This document shows, piece by piece, positions 17,430 to 27,244 of a DNA stretch of 64,000 nt. Position 1 is the first letter of the stretch; each line of letters starts with the position of its first letter. The translations under genes and the position numbers were made by a program. The notes below the pieces were generated by a model. That model saw nothing but the letters and a program-made list of their open reading frames with translations, was not told where the DNA came from and did no database searches. The DNA is from Lutimaribacter_A marinistellae (GTDB taxonomy: Bacteria > Pseudomonadota > Alphaproteobacteria > Rhodobacterales > Rhodobacteraceae): the NCBI RefSeq assembly GCF_042648365.1, contig NZ_JBHRXI010000049.1:1-64000 (forward strand), written 5' to 3'.

Positions 17430-18583
17430 ACACCGCGCAGCGCGCGCTCGGTCACGAGCGGGCCGGCCAGTTCGAAGACGACCGTGGCACCGATCGACAG
17501 CGCGGTGATCATGGCGGCGTGGTCGGGAAACACCTCTCCGGCGATAAGGGCCATACCAATGGCCACGCCTGCCTGCGGAAGGAGCGCGGGGCCGTACCAG
17601 ACCCGTTCGGCCTGCGGCACCCCGGCGAGCGTTGCGCCAAGCCATCCACCCAGAAGTCGCCCCAAAAGCCGGAAAACGATGTACCCGACAAGCACCGGGC
17701 CAACGGTCCAGAGCATCTGCGCCTCGAGCGTTGCACCGGCGAGGATGAAGAAGATGATCATGAAGGGCCATTCGAGATGCTCGATCTCGCGAAAGGCCCG
17801 GGTGTGGTGGCGGGCAAAGTTCACGATCACCGCGCCTGCGGTCATACCGGCAATCAGGTAGCTGAGATCGAACCAGAGCGACAGGCCCGCAGTCAGAAAG
17901 ACAAGGCCCAAAGCCTCGATCCGCAGGGGTTCGCCGCTCGACAGGCGGCCGGTCAGCAATGCGCCGGGCAGACCGATGGCAAGTCCAAGGAGCAGCGACA
18001 AAGCGATCTCTGCCAGTGCTTCGGCCAAAACCTCGATGCCCGAACCGGCTCCCGTCAGGGCCTGTGCCGTAACCACCATGAGGGCGAACACCATGACACC
18101 CCACGCGTCGTCAATGGCGACGATCCCTTTAAGGGTTCTGGTGAAACTGCCCCGGCTGCCCGTTTGGCGGATGACATCATATGTCGCCGCCGGATCCGTT
18201 GCCGTTGCGATGGCGGCGATCATGACAGCGGCCGCGACGGGCACGCCGAGCGCGGCAAGGCCCAGCCCGACGACCAGCAGCGTTACCATCACGACTGCGA
18301 GCGAGATGACGACGATGGCACGGCCATGCTGCCTTAGCGTTCGGATCGACAGCTCTCCGCCCAGAAGGAACGCCACCATGGTCAACGCGATGACCGTCAC
18401 CACGGGGTAGATTTCCTTGAGCGTGGCGGGGATCAGGTCGAGGCCAGGGCCCCCGGCGATCAATCCGCAGGCCAGCAGCAGGGTAACGCGCGGCAGGCGG
18501 GTACGTCGCCCCAGCGCATCCGCGCCAAGACCCGCCGCAAAAAGCAGGCCGAGCGCAATCAGGGCAGAGGCGTAACCTTCCAT
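17411..18583 (-). CDS. Cation:proton antiporter (CPA family)
   Basis: A 390-aa membrane protein of the Na+/H+ exchanger superfamily with about 12 helices. Motifs include LLLACGLIAGGP after helix 2, the ATATDPAAT segment with an acidic residue in a helix break, and GIVAIDDAWG, the paired-Asp type motif of CPA2 exchangers, here as IDD. No cytoplasmic RCK domain is attached. It begins 3 nt after the penicillin-acylase-type gene, so the two probably share a transcript. The ion specificity cannot be read. Confidence 0.82.
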   Translation of the reverse strand: MEGYASALIALGLLFAAGLGADALGRRTRLPRVTLLLACGLIAGGPGLDLIPATLKEIYPVVTVIALTMVAFLLGGELSIRTLRQHGRAIVVISLAVVMVTLLVVGLGLAALGVPVAAAVMIAAIATATDPAATYDVIRQTGSRGSFTRTLKGIVAIDDAWGVMVFALMVVTAQALTGAGSGIEVLAEALAEIALSLLLGLAIGLPGALLTGRLSSGEPLRIEALGLVFLTAGLSLWFDLSYLIAGMTAGAVIVNFARHHTRAFREIEHLEWPFMIIFFILAGATLEAQMLWTVGPVLVGYIVFRLLGRLLGGWLGATLAGVPQAERVWYGPALLPQAGVAIGMALIAGEVFPDHAAMITALSIGATVVFELAGPLVTERALRGVQSASN

Positions 18584-18586
18584 CGG

Positions 18587-21049
18587 TCAGCGCGGTACAA
18601 GCTGCGTGACACCGACGGATGCCGCGCGGGCCAATTCGATATCCAGTGACATCGGGATGTATTCGCCCCGGCGCCAGAGCTGAGCCAAGTCGTCGTAATG
18701 CCGTGACAGGAAATGGCCGGACTGTCCCGTGGAGATAACGAAAACGGAACTGTCGGGATCGGCAAAATCGTAAACGCCGCGATAGCCTGCGCCATGTACG
18801 TTCTGGAACGGGTCGGGATCATCGCCCGAGGTCCGACCGCGCAGGAGGGTATTGTCGCCGCCACTGGTAGACTGCCGGATGTTGACGAAATAGCGCAGCA
18901 CCGGAACCTCGCCCAGAACGGGGTGGTCGTGCGTCGCCTCATGCGCATCGCCCCAGCGCAACGATTCCAGCGTTGTACCGTAGGTCTCGCCAATCCAGAC
19001 AAGGGCGTCGTCCAGTGCGAGGCGGGCCATCTCGGTACAGGTTTCGACCGGCGCGCTCTGCCGCACGTCGCACCAGGCGGCCGCGCCATCGATGTTCTTG
19101 TAGACACGTTCGATGAAGAGCGGCTCGACATGTTTGAACTCCGCCGCCAAGGGACCCAGCTCGTCCGTGATCAGGCGTTTCTGCAGGGCGCGCAGCCATG
19201 CAGCATAGATAAGCGGCTCGGGCAGGTGTTCGTTCATCTCGCCGTTCCACTCGGCCAGAAGGGTCAGCGCGATCTGCCTGCGGCGTTCGGGGGTGCCCTC
19301 GGGTGCGGCTTCGCCGGTGAACCACAGGTCGGCGCCGATCAGCGGGAGCAGCGAGCGCGCGGTGAAACTCACTGGGTCCAGCTGAGCCTCGATGAAGCTG
19401 TCGCGGGTATGGACCTCGCGCGATTGCATCAGGCGCCGCCAGCGGTTCACGCGCTGCGTGTCGCCCCATTCGTAGGAAACATGGTTCGGAAATGGGCGAT
19501 CGACGATCTTGTTGTTGGTGTTGCCGAGTATCCCGCCGCGCGGAGCGACGAATTGTGGATTTGCGGCATAGGGCGCGCGTCCGGACCAGCGATTCTCAGG
19601 CCTCCATCCGGCGGTGGGCAAGCGACCCTTGGTGGCATGTTGCGGGCTGCGGGCAGGGACTGCGCCGATCATTTTCATGCCGATGGTTTCACGGTCGGCA
19701 AGTGACAGGTTCTGGGCGGGCGCGATGAAGCGTTCCGCCTCGCGGATGGCCTCCTGAACATTGCCCGACCGCATCAGCGCCATGGAGGCGGAGATCGAGG
19801 TATCCTCGGCGCTCAATGCGGTCCAAGCCAGCGACGCGACGTGGCCCGGGGGAGTGATTCCGGCAAGGTCGTAATGGGTACCGGGAAGAACAGGGCCATT
19901 CTCGGTCCAGCGCAGGGTCAGGGTGATGGGTTGCGCATCCTTGATCTGTATGATCGAGGGGCGCGTTTCGAACCGCTTGTAACCATCCGGCGTCAGGTAT
20001 TCCTCGGGGTTGTCCGGGTTCAGCTTTTCGACATAAACGTCCTGATCGTCGAGATAGGCCGATGTCAGACCCCAGCCGAGTTGCTCGCTGCGTCCCGACA
20101 TGATCGCCGGAACGCCGGGAATGGTCGCGCCGATCACGCCACCGGTTTCCAGTTCGAGCCGGGCGAGGTACCAGATTGCAGGCGCGGTAAAGCCCAGATG
20201 CGGATCGTTGGCGAGAAGTGTCCCGCCACTGGCCGACCGCGTGGGGGCGGCCGTCCATGCGTTGGACGCACCCGCAAGCCCGCGCTTGGGGAAGGGCGAC
20301 AAGGGGTGATCCTGGCGTTCCCCGGTGCTTGCATAGCGCGGCAGGTCAGGAAAAAACGACGCGTATTCGGGCAGGGCGGCGATAGCGCTGCCGGGATCGT
20401 CGGGCAGGATGTCAGAGAGACGGGTTTCGTCATCCAGCATCAGCGACACGCGCGCCCGCAACACCTCGGACTCCAGATGACCGGAAAGTTGGACCGCCAT
20501 CAGCTTGATGATGGCGATGCTGTCGGCGGGTTGCCACGGGGCCATGGGCACGTTGAACAGGAACATCTCGGGCGCGCCGCGTCCCAATGCCTCTTCGTTG
20601 ATCTCGGTCAGCCGCGCGTTCACGCCGGCGGCATAGGCGGTCAGCGCGGCGCGGGTGTAATCATCCTGCACCTCGACCGATCGCTGCGCGAGACGGTAGA
20701 AGTCGAACCGCCGCAAAAGCTTGTCTACCTCGACCGTGCGCGGGCCGAACACCTCGGACAGACGGCCCTGCACGGTGCGGCGCAGCATCGTCATCTGCCA
20801 CAGACGGTCCTGCGCATGGGCATAACCGAGGCCAAAGAAGACATCGGTATCCGTTGCGCCAAGAACATGCGGGACATTGGCATTGTCGCGCACGATTTCG
20901 ACCGGGGCCGAGATGCCCTCGGTCCGCACGGTCTGGCTGTAATCGGGGAGTGACTGGCTGGCCAGAAACCAGACCAGTATCAGCGCCGCGACGGTCAACA
21001 GGATCAGCCCGGCGGTCAGCCGCAGCAGCCAGCGAAAGAGCAATGTCAT
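18587..21049 (-). CDS. Penicillin acylase family protein (Ntn hydrolase)
   Basis: An 820-aa precursor of the penicillin/AHL acylase family. A hydrophobic N-terminal segment (about 11-31) acts as export signal or anchor. The alpha-chain region includes FGLGYAHAQDRLWQM, a family signature near 72-86. Autocatalytic cleavage should occur before Ser262 (LAG-ASNAW context), making Ser262 the N-terminal nucleophile of the beta chain; ANDPHLGF follows. Substrates in this family include penicillins, cephalosporins and acyl-homoserine lactones; which applies here is unknown. It is followed after 3 nt by an antiporter gene. Confidence 0.88.
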   Translation of the reverse strand: MTLLFRWLLRLTAGLILLTVAALILVWFLASQSLPDYSQTVRTEGISAPVEIVRDNANVPHVLGATDTDVFFGLGYAHAQDRLWQMTMLRRTVQGRLSEVFGPRTVEVDKLLRRFDFYRLAQRSVEVQDDYTRAALTAYAAGVNARLTEINEEALGRGAPEMFLFNVPMAPWQPADSIAIIKLMAVQLSGHLESEVLRARVSLMLDDETRLSDILPDDPGSAIAALPEYASFFPDLPRYASTGERQDHPLSPFPKRGLAGASNAWTAAPTRSASGGTLLANDPHLGFTAPAIWYLARLELETGGVIGATIPGVPAIMSGRSEQLGWGLTSAYLDDQDVYVEKLNPDNPEEYLTPDGYKRFETRPSIIQIKDAQPITLTLRWTENGPVLPGTHYDLAGITPPGHVASLAWTALSAEDTSISASMALMRSGNVQEAIREAERFIAPAQNLSLADRETIGMKMIGAVPARSPQHATKGRLPTAGWRPENRWSGRAPYAANPQFVAPRGGILGNTNNKIVDRPFPNHVSYEWGDTQRVNRWRRLMQSREVHTRDSFIEAQLDPVSFTARSLLPLIGADLWFTGEAAPEGTPERRRQIALTLLAEWNGEMNEHLPEPLIYAAWLRALQKRLITDELGPLAAEFKHVEPLFIERVYKNIDGAAAWCDVRQSAPVETCTEMARLALDDALVWIGETYGTTLESLRWGDAHEATHDHPVLGEVPVLRYFVNIRQSTSGGDNTLLRGRTSGDDPDPFQNVHGAGYRGVYDFADPDSSVFVISTGQSGHFLSRHYDDLAQLWRRGEYIPMSLDIELARAASVGVTQLVPR

Positions 21050-21214
21050 CAGCGCGTCGTCTTTATCTTTGGGTTGGGATGCGCGGCAAGACTAGAGGAT
21101 GCAGCGCGCAGGGAAAAGGCCGATTGCCTTGCCGAAAGACTGGCGCCGCGCCCGGAGGGGACGCGGCGCATGAGGTTTTCAATTTACCATTCGGCGCATT
21201 GGACGTTCGACGGA

Positions 21215-21787
21215 TCAGGGAATGATCCGGGTGTATTTCGTCCCTTCGAGCGTCGCACCGACACGCAGGCCCGCCTGGCCGAAGACCGCCGCAAGGATCG
21301 GCGAGCGCAGGGTGTTGGAGTCCGCGGCGATCGAGTCGCCCTGTTCCTTGACCACGTATTCGAGGTCGGCGCCCGCGGCCCAGCCGCTGCTGCGGCGGAA
21401 TTCCTCGAGAGCGGCATCCGTCATGAAGAACAGCACATGCGCATATTGCTGCGCCCCGGCCTGAAAGCCCGCGCTGCCCTTGACCGCCGAGTAGTAATCG
21501 ACCGTCGCGCCGTTGATGCGCAGCGCACCACGTCCATACGCGCCGCCCAGCACGAAGCCCGCCTCTGTCACCAGTGGCATGACCAGCATGCCCGATGCCC
21601 GTTCGGCAATCTGGATGGTGTTGGGATAGGAGGTGTACATCTCGTTGAGCGTGGCGTTGACGCGCGCGTCGATCATGGTGGCGTTGTTGTTGCCGACACC
21701 GTTTCCGCACGCGGCGGTCAGCGTCAGGCTGGCCATGCCAAGAACGAGGCCTCGGCGGGTCAGCCGGGAAGAATGGGAACTGCTCAT
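21215..21787 (-). CDS. SYLF/YSC84-type lipid-binding lipoprotein
   Basis: A 190-aa exported protein with an N-terminal RRG-containing signal peptide ending in lipobox LTAAC (Cys27). The rest resembles the SYLF (YSC84) domain: IQIAERASGMLVMPLVTEAGFVLGGAYGRGAL with a glycine-rich core, DYYSAVKGSAGFQAGAQQYAHVLFFMT, and WAAGADLEYVV. SYLF domains bind phosphoinositides in eukaryotes; bacterial members are periplasmic or outer-membrane lipoproteins of unclear role. It stands alone between the penicillin-acylase-type gene and hemB. Confidence 0.82.
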   Translation of the reverse strand: MSSSHSSRLTRRGLVLGMASLTLTAACGNGVGNNNATMIDARVNATLNEMYTSYPNTIQIAERASGMLVMPLVTEAGFVLGGAYGRGALRINGATVDYYSAVKGSAGFQAGAQQYAHVLFFMTDAALEEFRRSSGWAAGADLEYVVKEQGDSIAADSNTLRSPILAAVFGQAGLRVGATLEGTKYTRIIP

Positions 21788-21923
21788 CTCTGTCTCTCGA
21801 TTTTTTGCCTGAAAGCCGGGTTATCCCGGTCTTTGCGTGATAGTACGCCGATGGCCCCGCGGTGTCACGCGCCAAGCAGGCCGTGTTCGGCGGGATTCTG
21901 CCCGCTTTGGCGAATTTTCTGCT

Positions 21924-22922
21924 TCAGCCTTGAAGGATGCGGGCAACGGTCGGTGCGAAATAGGTCAATACCCCGTCGCAACCGGCCCTGCGAAATGCCA
22001 TGAGGCTTTCCAGCATGACCTTTTCACCATCGATCCAGCCATTCTGCGCCGCCGCCTGAACCATCGCGTATTCACCGGAGACCTGGTAGGCATAGGTCGG
22101 CGCGCCGAACGTATCCTTCACCCTGCGGCAGATATCGAGATAGGGCATGCCCGGCTTGATCATGACCATGTCGGCACCCTCGGTCAGGTCGCGTTCGATG
22201 AGGCGCAGTGCCTCGTCGCTGTTTCCGGGGTCCATCTGGTAGGTTTTCTTGTCGCCCTTGAGCGCGCCCGACGCTCCGACAGCGTCACGAAACGGACCGT
22301 AGAAGGCGCTGGCATATTTTGCCGCATAGCTCATGATCGTAACCCGGCTGTGCCCTGCCTTTTCCAACGCCGCGCGCATCGCGCCGATACGGCCATCCAT
22401 CATGTCAGACGGGCCGATGATATCTGCGCCTGCATCGGCCTGCGCCAGCGTCATCTTGACCAGTGCTTCGACCGTTTCATCGTTGACGATCTCGCCATCG
22501 ACGACGAAGCCGTCATGCCCGTTGATGTTGTAGGGGTCGAGCGCGACGTCTGTCATGACGGCGATATCGGGCGCGGCCTGCTTGATCGCCCGGATCGCCC
22601 GGTTCGAGAGGTTGTCGGGGTTCCAGGCCTCTGCGCAGTCTTCGGTCTTGAGCGATGGGTCGGTGTAGGGAAAGAGGCAGATGGCGGGAATGCCAAGCGC
22701 CTGAGCCTCGGTCGCGGCCTTGGCGATCAGGTCGACGGAGCGGCGCATCACGCCGGGCATCGAGGGAACCGGCTCTTCCTGCCCTTCGCCGTCCCGGACG
22801 AAAACCGGCCAGATCAGGTCATTCACGCTCAACTCGTTCTCGCGTACCAGCCTGCGCAAGGCGTCCGACTGGCGTACGCGGCGGAAACGTGTGGCGGGGA
22901 AGGCGGCTTGGCTCGGTCGCAT
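21924..22922 (-). CDS. hemB: Delta-aminolevulinic acid dehydratase (porphobilinogen synthase)
   Basis: Cytosolic tetrapyrrole pathway enzyme (332 aa) that condenses two ALA molecules to porphobilinogen. Schiff-base lysines are Lys202 (SYAAKYASAFYGP) and Lys256 (MVMIKPGMPYLD). At the metal site the zinc-binding cysteines of E. coli-type enzymes are missing: the segment reads TDVALDPYNINGHDG (124-138), as in Mg-dependent alphaproteobacterial enzymes. An AGGAG site precedes the ATG. Confidence 0.96.
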   Translation of the reverse strand: MRPSQAAFPATRFRRVRQSDALRRLVRENELSVNDLIWPVFVRDGEGQEEPVPSMPGVMRRSVDLIAKAATEAQALGIPAICLFPYTDPSLKTEDCAEAWNPDNLSNRAIRAIKQAAPDIAVMTDVALDPYNINGHDGFVVDGEIVNDETVEALVKMTLAQADAGADIIGPSDMMDGRIGAMRAALEKAGHSRVTIMSYAAKYASAFYGPFRDAVGASGALKGDKKTYQMDPGNSDEALRLIERDLTEGADMVMIKPGMPYLDICRRVKDTFGAPTYAYQVSGEYAMVQAAAQNGWIDGEKVMLESLMAFRRAGCDGVLTYFAPTVARILQG

Positions 22923-23163
22923 CGGGCTCTCCTGTCAGAATGCCCTCAGGGATGCACCCGGCCAGCCCCCTTGTCCAGTCCAGTTCTAGAGAAGCGGGCG
23001 CCTCCGCGTCACGCGCGGGTGACGCGGCAGGCCGCTGAGCCTGAAGGCCGTGAGGGACCCGGTCAGAGGGGTTTCGGAGTGACTGGCGCACACTCGCCCT
23101 CTGGGCATTTTCGATCCTGCGCGCTAGAACCGCCGGAACAGCGATTTTGGGGATCGGGCAAAG

Positions 23164-23688
23164 ATGGAATGGTACGGAAACCTCTTCGAGGTGATCGACA
23201 TGCGGTCATTCTCGAACCTGTGGTTCTGGATCGCCCTTGCCGTCACGTGGTCCTCGGCGAGTCACTGGGTGCTGGGCGTGCCTTACGACATGGTTACGCG
23301 GGCCCGGCGCGCTGGCGGGCAGCTTGAGACCGATCTTCGCGACCTGACCCGGATCAATGTGAACCGTATCCTTTACATCGCGGATGTATCGGGCATCTGG
23401 CTGCTTGGTATCGTTTGTTTCTGTCTGTCGGTGCTTGCAACGCTTGGATTTCTTTACGGAGTCGAATTCGCGCAGGCGCTGTTCCTGATCGGGTTTCCAT
23501 TGTCCTTTGTCGGTCTTTTGAACCTGCGCACCGCGCGCAAGATCTGGGCCGAAGGCACCGGATCGCCGGATTTGATGAAACATCTGTCGCGGTGTCGGAC
23601 TTATACCCAGGCGATCGGGATGGTCTCGATCTTTGTCACGTCGCTGTGGGGCATGTATCAGAACCTGTCGATCGGCGTTCTGGGCTGA
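23164..23688 (+). CDS. Conserved membrane protein of unknown function
   Basis: A 174-aa protein with about four hydrophobic segments (near 20-36, 78-96, 103-118 and 150-166) and no enzymatic motif that I can see. Similar Rhodobacterales proteins beginning MxWYxxxFEVIDMRSFSNLWFW are, as I recall, sometimes labelled as a component of a SufBCD complex, but nothing in the sequence or neighbourhood supports an Fe-S role. It lies 19 nt upstream of mfd, so the two are probably cotranscribed. Confidence 0.7.
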   Translation: MEWYGNLFEVIDMRSFSNLWFWIALAVTWSSASHWVLGVPYDMVTRARRAGGQLETDLRDLTRINVNRILYIADVSGIWLLGIVCFCLSVLATLGFLYGVEFAQALFLIGFPLSFVGLLNLRTARKIWAEGTGSPDLMKHLSRCRTYTQAIGMVSIFVTSLWGMYQNLSIGVLG

Positions 23689-23707
23689 AGCGCGCAAGGA
23701 GTATGAG

Positions 23708-26700
23708 ATGAGTGCAGCGAACCACATCCAGGTGGGGGGCGCGCCCGAAGGGTTCGACGCGCAGCTGATCCTCAAGGAAGTCGCCCGGACGGGTGGGAGT
23801 GTCCTGCATGTTGCGCGGGACGATAAACGGCTTGATGCGATGCGCTCGGCGTTGACCTTCTTTGCGCCGGATATGCCGGTCTTTGTCTTTCCGGGGTGGG
23901 ACTGCCTGCCTTATGACCGCGTCTCGCCCAACGCCGACATCTCGGCAGCGCGAATGGCGACGCTGGCCGCGCTTGTGCACCAGATGCCCGAACGGTTCGT
24001 TCTGTTGACGACGCTGAACGCGGCGACCCAGCGGGTGCCAGCACGGGACGTTCTGCGCGAGGCGGCCTTTACCGCGCGTGTCGGGGGCCGTGTCGACGAG
24101 GAGGCATTACGGAATTTCCTTGTTCGCATGGGGTTTTCGCAGGCGCCCACGGTGATGGAGCCGGGGGATTATGCGATCCGGGGCGGGATCATCGATATCT
24201 ATCCGCCGGGCGAAAGCGGTCCGGTGCGGCTGGACCTGTTCGGAGACGTTCTTGACGGTGCGCGGCGCTTCGATCCGGCTACGCAGCGGACGACCGAGAA
24301 ACTGGACGTGGTCGAACTTGCGCTTGTCAGCGAGGTGATTCTGGACGACGCTGCGATCACGCGGTTCCGACAGAATTACCGCATCGAATTCGGTGCCGCG
24401 GGAACCGACGATCCGCTTTACGAGGCGGTAAGCGCAGGCCGGAAGCATGCCGGGGTTGAGCATTGGCTGCCGTTCTTTCACGAGCGGCTCGAAACCTTGT
24501 TCGACTACATCCCGGGCGCGACAGTGACGGTGGACGACCAGGTGACGCCCGCGCGCATCGCGCGGTGGGAAGGGATCGCCGACCAATACGAGACGCGCCG
24601 CCTGGCGTTGAAGGATCGCAACCGGATGGACACGGTCTATAAACCCGCTCCGCCGGAATTGCTGTATCTCGACGAGACGGCGTGGGACACCGCTGTTGCC
24701 GATCGCCGCGTGATGCAGTTCAGTCCGTTGCCACGGGCCAGCGGGCCGGGCGTCATCGACGCCGGTGGACGGATCGGACGGAATTTCGCACCGGAGCGTC
24801 AACAGGAAAACCTGAGCCTTTTTGGTGCCTTGGCGGATCATGTTCGCGCAAAACTGGACGCCGGCCCGGTGCTGATCGCCTCGTATTCCCAAGGCGCGCG
24901 GGAGCGTCTGACCGGCCTGATCGAAGACGAGGGACTGGCAGAGGCAATTCCCGTGCGTGACGGCACGCGCATCGGCAAACGCGGTTTGCACCTTGCGGTC
25001 TGGGCGCTGGAGCACGGGTTCGAGACACCCGAGATGGCAGTGATCTCGGAACAGGATGTTCTGGGAGATCGGTTGATCCGCGCGCCGAAGAAACGGCGCA
25101 AGGCCGAGAACTTCCTGACCGAGGTGCAATCGCTCTCGCCCGGCGACCTGGTCGTGCATGTCGATCACGGCATCGGACGGTATCGCGGCATGGAAGTGGT
25201 GCAGGCGCTTGGAGCGGCGCATGAGATGTTGCTGCTGGAATATGCCGAGGAGGCCAAGCTTTACCTTCCGGTCGAGAATATCGAGCTCTTGTCGAAATAC
25301 GGGCATGAGGAAGGCCTGCTGGACAAGTTGGGCGGCGGGGCATGGCAGGCGAAGAAGGCCAAGCTGAAGGAGCGTATCCGCAAGATGGCCGACCGCCTGA
25401 TCCGGATCGCGGCCGAGCGCGCGCTGCGCAAGGCACCGATCATGGATCCGCCGCCCCACGCCTGGGAAGAGTTCAGCGCCCGGTTCCCCTATCAGGAAAC
25501 CGAGGATCAGTTGCGCGCCATCGAGGATGTGCTTGGCGACATGACCAGCGGGCAGCCGATGGACCGCCTCGTGTGCGGCGATGTCGGCTTTGGCAAGACC
25601 GAGGTTGCGATGCGCGCGGCCTTTGTCGCGGCCATGTCGGGTGTACAGGTGGCGGTGATCGCTCCAACCACGCTTCTTGCGCGCCAGCACGCGGCAAGCT
25701 TCAAGGAGCGTTTCCGGGGCTTTCCGCTGGAGGTTCGACAGCTGTCGCGTTTCGTGTCCTCTAAGGAGGCGCAGAAAACGCGTGAAGGGCTGGCGAAGGG
25801 GACGGTCGATATCGTCGTGGGTACTCATGCGCTGCTGGCCAAGTCCGTGAAGTTCCAGAACCTTGGCCTGTTGGTGATCGACGAAGAGCAACACTTCGGC
25901 GTGGCGCACAAAGAACGGCTGAAACAAATGCGCTCCGACGTGCATGTGCTGACGCTGACAGCAACGCCTATCCCGCGTACCTTGCAGCTGTCGCTGACGG
26001 GTGTTCGCGACCTCTCGATCATCGGCACGCCCCCGGTCGATCGCCTCTCGATCCGCACCTATGTGAGCGAGTTCGATGCGGTAACGGTCCGCGAGGCATT
26101 GTTGCGGGAGCATTATCGCGGTGGCCAGAGCTTTTACGTCGTGCCCCGTATCAGCGACCTTCCCGAGATCGAGGAATTCCTCAAGGCGCAACTGCCGGAA
26201 CTGACTTATGTCGTCGCGCATGGCCAGATGGCGGCGGGCGAGTTGGATGACCGGATGAACGCCTTCTACGATGGCAAGTACGACGTGCTTCTGGCGACGA
26301 CGATCGTGGAATCCGGGCTCGACATTCCTACGGCGAACACGATGATCGTGCACCGCGCTGACATGTTCGGACTGAGTCAGCTATACCAGATCCGCGGACG
26401 GGTCGGACGATCCAAGACACGGGCCTATGCCTATCTGACGACGAAACCGCGCGCCCGCCTGACGCCCGCGGCAGAGAAGCGTCTGCGGGTGCTGGGCTCG
26501 CTGGATACGTTGGGCGCGGGGTTCACGCTCGCCAGTCAGGACCTGGACATTCGTGGCGCGGGCAACTTGCTGGGCGAAGAGCAGTCCGGCCAGATGCGCG
26601 ACGTGGGTTACGAACTTTATCAATCAATGCTGGAGGAGGCGATTGCCAAGATCCGCGCGGGCGAGATGGAGGGTTTGTCGGATGCGGACGACCAATGGGC

Positions 26701-27172
26701 ACCGCAGATCAATCTTGGCGTGCCGGTCCTGATACCCGAGGACTATGTTCCCGATCTCGACGTGCGGCTGGGTCTTTACCGGCGGCTGAGCAGCCTGACG
26801 ACCAAGGTCGAGCTGGAGGGCTTTGCGGCCGAGTTGATCGACCGGTTCGGCACGTTGCCGAAGGAAGTGAATACCCTGCTGCTGGTCGTGCGCATCAAGG
26901 CCATGTGCAAACGAGCAGGGATTGCCAAGCTGGATGGCGGGCCGAAAGGGGCCACGATCGAGTTCCACAACGACAAGTTCGCGTCGCCCGAAGGGCTGGT
27001 GGCTTTCATCCAGGATCAGAAGGGCCTAGCCAAGATCAAGGGCAACAAGATCGTCGTGCGGCGCGACTGGAAGAACGATGCCGATAAGATCAAGGGTGCC
27101 TTTGCCATCGCGCGCGACCTTGCCGAGAAAGCGCATACGGCCAGGAAGCAAGCCACCGCCAACGCGCAGTGA
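23708..27172 (+). CDS. mfd: Transcription-repair coupling factor Mfd
   Basis: A 1154-aa DNA translocase that removes stalled RNA polymerase and recruits UvrA. The N-terminal UvrB-like module (VFPGWDCLPYDRVSPN) lacks helicase motifs; a CarD-like RNA-polymerase-interaction domain (PGDLVVHVDHGIGRYRGME) and the RecG-like motor follow, with Walker A GDVGFGKTE, DEEQHFG box, TATPIPRTLQ and the RGRVGRS motif VI. A C-terminal TRCF domain ends the protein. The start at 23708 is favoured by AAGGAG upstream. Length matches the family. Confidence 0.97.
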   Translation: MSAANHIQVGGAPEGFDAQLILKEVARTGGSVLHVARDDKRLDAMRSALTFFAPDMPVFVFPGWDCLPYDRVSPNADISAARMATLAALVHQMPERFVLLTTLNAATQRVPARDVLREAAFTARVGGRVDEEALRNFLVRMGFSQAPTVMEPGDYAIRGGIIDIYPPGESGPVRLDLFGDVLDGARRFDPATQRTTEKLDVVELALVSEVILDDAAITRFRQNYRIEFGAAGTDDPLYEAVSAGRKHAGVEHWLPFFHERLETLFDYIPGATVTVDDQVTPARIARWEGIADQYETRRLALKDRNRMDTVYKPAPPELLYLDETAWDTAVADRRVMQFSPLPRASGPGVIDAGGRIGRNFAPERQQENLSLFGALADHVRAKLDAGPVLIASYSQGARERLTGLIEDEGLAEAIPVRDGTRIGKRGLHLAVWALEHGFETPEMAVISEQDVLGDRLIRAPKKRRKAENFLTEVQSLSPGDLVVHVDHGIGRYRGMEVVQALGAAHEMLLLEYAEEAKLYLPVENIELLSKYGHEEGLLDKLGGGAWQAKKAKLKERIRKMADRLIRIAAERALRKAPIMDPPPHAWEEFSARFPYQETEDQLRAIEDVLGDMTSGQPMDRLVCGDVGFGKTEVAMRAAFVAAMSGVQVAVIAPTTLLARQHAASFKERFRGFPLEVRQLSRFVSSKEAQKTREGLAKGTVDIVVGTHALLAKSVKFQNLGLLVIDEEQHFGVAHKERLKQMRSDVHVLTLTATPIPRTLQLSLTGVRDLSIIGTPPVDRLSIRTYVSEFDAVTVREALLREHYRGGQSFYVVPRISDLPEIEEFLKAQLPELTYVVAHGQMAAGELDDRMNAFYDGKYDVLLATTIVESGLDIPTANTMIVHRADMFGLSQLYQIRGRVGRSKTRAYAYLTTKPRARLTPAAEKRLRVLGSLDTLGAGFTLASQDLDIRGAGNLLGEEQSGQMRDVGYELYQSMLEEAIAKIRAGEMEGLSDADDQWAPQINLGVPVLIPEDYVPDLDVRLGLYRRLSSLTTKVELEGFAAELIDRFGTLPKEVNTLLLVVRIKAMCKRAGIAKLDGGPKGATIEFHNDKFASPEGLVAFIQDQKGLAKIKGNKIVVRRDWKNDADKIKGAFAIARDLAEKAHTARKQATANAQ

Positions 27173-27196
27173 CTGGTCAGAAGCGGAAACGAAAGA

Positions 27197-27222
27197 GGGG
27201 GCCGATCTGGCCCCCTTGCGTC
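27197..27222. terminator. Candidate terminator between convergent mfd and grxD
   Basis: A perfect 7-bp GGGGGCC/GGCCCCC hairpin with loop GATCT (27197-27215) lies between the two convergent stop codons. The T-content downstream is weak on the + strand (TTGCGTCT) and modest on the - strand (TCTTTCGTTTC), so it could serve both genes, with grxD the more likely. Confidence 0.5.
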
Positions 27223-27244
27223 TGATGTCTGTGCCTTCCCTGTA

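Noticed and set aside
24107..26353. A long - strand open frame opposite mfd
   Set aside because: Same GC effect; no domains, no ribosome site, and full overlap with an essential-type gene.
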